Positions 63,083-64,000 of a DNA stretch of 64,000 nucleotides are shown piece by piece. The first letter of the stretch is position 1. Each line of letters starts with the position of its first letter. This DNA comes from Rhodospirillaceae bacterium (GTDB lineage: Bacteria > Pseudomonadota > Alphaproteobacteria > Rhodospirillales > UBA2165): assembly GCA_947467145.1 (NCBI GenBank), contig CANIGJ010000016.1, positions 33,508 through 97,507 of the forward strand, read 5' to 3'. The notes beneath the pieces were generated by a model, which saw nothing but the letters and a program-made list of their open reading frames with translations, searched no databases and was not told the origin of the DNA. The position numbers and the translations under genes were made by a program.

Positions 63083-64000
63083 TCAGCTTTGGGAGGTGCG
63101 GTTCGTCAAAGTCACGACGCCCATGGCGCCCAGCGATAGCGCAATGCCCGCGACGCAGACGGCAACCCAGCCGCCGAACGCCCAGGCCTGCGTGCCGATG
63201 GTGGCGCCGATGGCGCCGCCGACGAACAGCACCGACATATAGACCGTGTTGATGCGGCCGCGCGCCGCGGGATCGAGCGCATAGATGCGCGTCTGATTGG
63301 CGATATGGGCGAGGTTGAGCCCGAAATCGAGCACGATGGTGCCCAGGATCAATCCAATGATCGAATGGCCCGAAAAGGCGAAACCGACGAACGAGACGAT
63401 GGTGAGGGCGATGCCGGCAAGGCGAACGCGGCTGGGGTCCATGCGATCGGACAAGCGGCCCGCGATCGGCGCGGCCAGCACGCCGGCCGCGCCGATCACG
63501 CCGAACAATCCGATATAGCTGGGCGTCAGATCGAACGGTGCGCCTTCAAGCAACAGGACAAGCGTGACCCAGAACAGATTGAAACAGCCGAACAGGAAGG
63601 CCTGCGCGAAGGCAGCCTGGCGCAACACGGGTTGTTCGACGATCAAGCGACCGACCGAGGCCAGCAGCGCGCCGTAACCCATCTTTTCGCCGGCCGGACG
63701 ATAAGGCAGCGCGCGCCACGATATGAGCGCCAAAGTCAGGCAGATGCATGCGGCCATGAAAAAGACAGCGCGCCAGCCGAACAGGTCGCCGACAAAACCG
63801 CTGACCGTGCGTGCGAGCAGGATGCCGAGCAGTAATCCCGTCATGACCGCGCCGACCATGCGGCCGCGATTGGCGTCGGTGGCAAGATCGGCGGCGAACG
63901 GCACGGTCTGCTGTGCTGCCGTCGACAACATGCCGACAAAAAAACTTGCGACCGCGAGCAAAGGCAGCGACGGCGCAAAGGCCATGCCGATGAGTGCCAG
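63083..64000 (-). CDS. MFS transporter, 5' truncated by the window edge
   Basis: The frame is still open at base 64000 and shows at least nine membrane helices. Blocks include QTVPFAADLATDANRGRMVG, MTGLLLGILLARTVSGFVGD, and SYIGLFGVIGAAGVLAAPIA with GRLSDRMDPSRVRLAGIALT. These suit an EmrD/YdhP-like drug or sugar exporter of the DHA group. It lies 80 bases upstream of the PBP1A gene on the same strand. Substrate cannot be told. Confidence 0.9.
   Translation of the reverse strand: MALIGMAFAPSLPLLAVASFFVGMLSTAAQQTVPFAADLATDANRGRMVGAVMTGLLLGILLARTVSGFVGDLFGWRAVFFMAACICLTLALISWRALPYRPAGEKMGYGALLASVGRLIVEQPVLRQAAFAQAFLFGCFNLFWVTLVLLLEGAPFDLTPSYIGLFGVIGAAGVLAAPIAGRLSDRMDPSRVRLAGIALTIVSFVGFAFSGHSIIGLILGTIVLDFGLNLAHIANQTRIYALDPAARGRINTVYMSVLFVGGAIGATIGTQAWAFGGWVAVCVAGIALSLGAMGVVTLTNRTSQS

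Overview
The window is 64 kb of GC-rich, gene-dense chromosome from an alphaproteobacterium, probably Rhodospirillales-like. The taxonomic call is inference. It rests on the tsaD / hemC-hemD-mitofilin-hemY block, a DUF3126 protein, a DUF1223 protein, a TAXI receptor and the general codon usage. I see no phage, integrase, transposase, CRISPR array or plasmid function. This is core and metabolic chromosome with scattered short palindromic repeats.

Layout. 1-3.3 kb: the 3' end of a GMC oxidoreductase, a secreted unknown protein and comM. 3.4-7.2 kb: a PerM-type permease, a peptide-type ABC receptor and tsaD. 7.3-13.0 kb: hemC, a hemD-mitofilin fusion, hemY and a TPR-glycosyltransferase, followed by tRNA-Thr(CGU). 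13.2-18.1 kb: envelope proteins on the minus strand (TAXI receptor, DUF6134-like, BON and glycine-zipper lipoproteins, a GDT1-type manganese exporter behind a yybP-ykoY riboswitch, two MlaC-like proteins). 18.2-24.0 kb: a complete liv ABC transporter preceded by an NTF2-like/PNPOx fusion. 24.2-29.7 kb: a 25-residue membrane protein and an iron cluster (imelysin, di-haem oxidoreductase, second imelysin, DUF1513) behind a Fur-box-like dyad. 29.7-36.6 kb: zinc-ribbon proteins, a degenerate creatininase, two orphan solute receptors, an enolase-superfamily enzyme and a lipoprotein. 36.6-39.2 kb: DUF1223, a J-domain protein and a Bax-inhibitor-1 protein. 39.4-45.5 kb: the ybbP-ybbA/tesA divergon, a FIST protein, thpR and a UDG-like protein. 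45.5-50.9 kb: a CPBP protease, a universal stress protein, a Lon-like protease, a zinc peptidase and an EamA exporter. 51-55.9 kb: acetoacetyl-CoA synthetase, an RsmB-type methyltransferase and a heparinase-like protein. 56-61 kb: surface-sugar genes (UDP-sugar dehydrogenase, asparagine-synthase-like amidotransferase, DUF3126, hldE). 61-64 kb: PBP1A and a truncated MFS exporter.

Shared themes are envelope building (ADP-heptose, uronic sugars, peptidoglycan, lipid handling), metal homeostasis (Mn riboswitch-exporter, Fur-type iron cluster) and many periplasmic receptors. The most unusual structural features are a 20-21 nt repeat (core GCAAAGCGACCTCGCGTCGC) with six close copies and one expanded copy, a pair of ~110 nt palindromic repeats in opposite orientation, and cases where such repeats lie inside the N-terminal coding region of secreted proteins.
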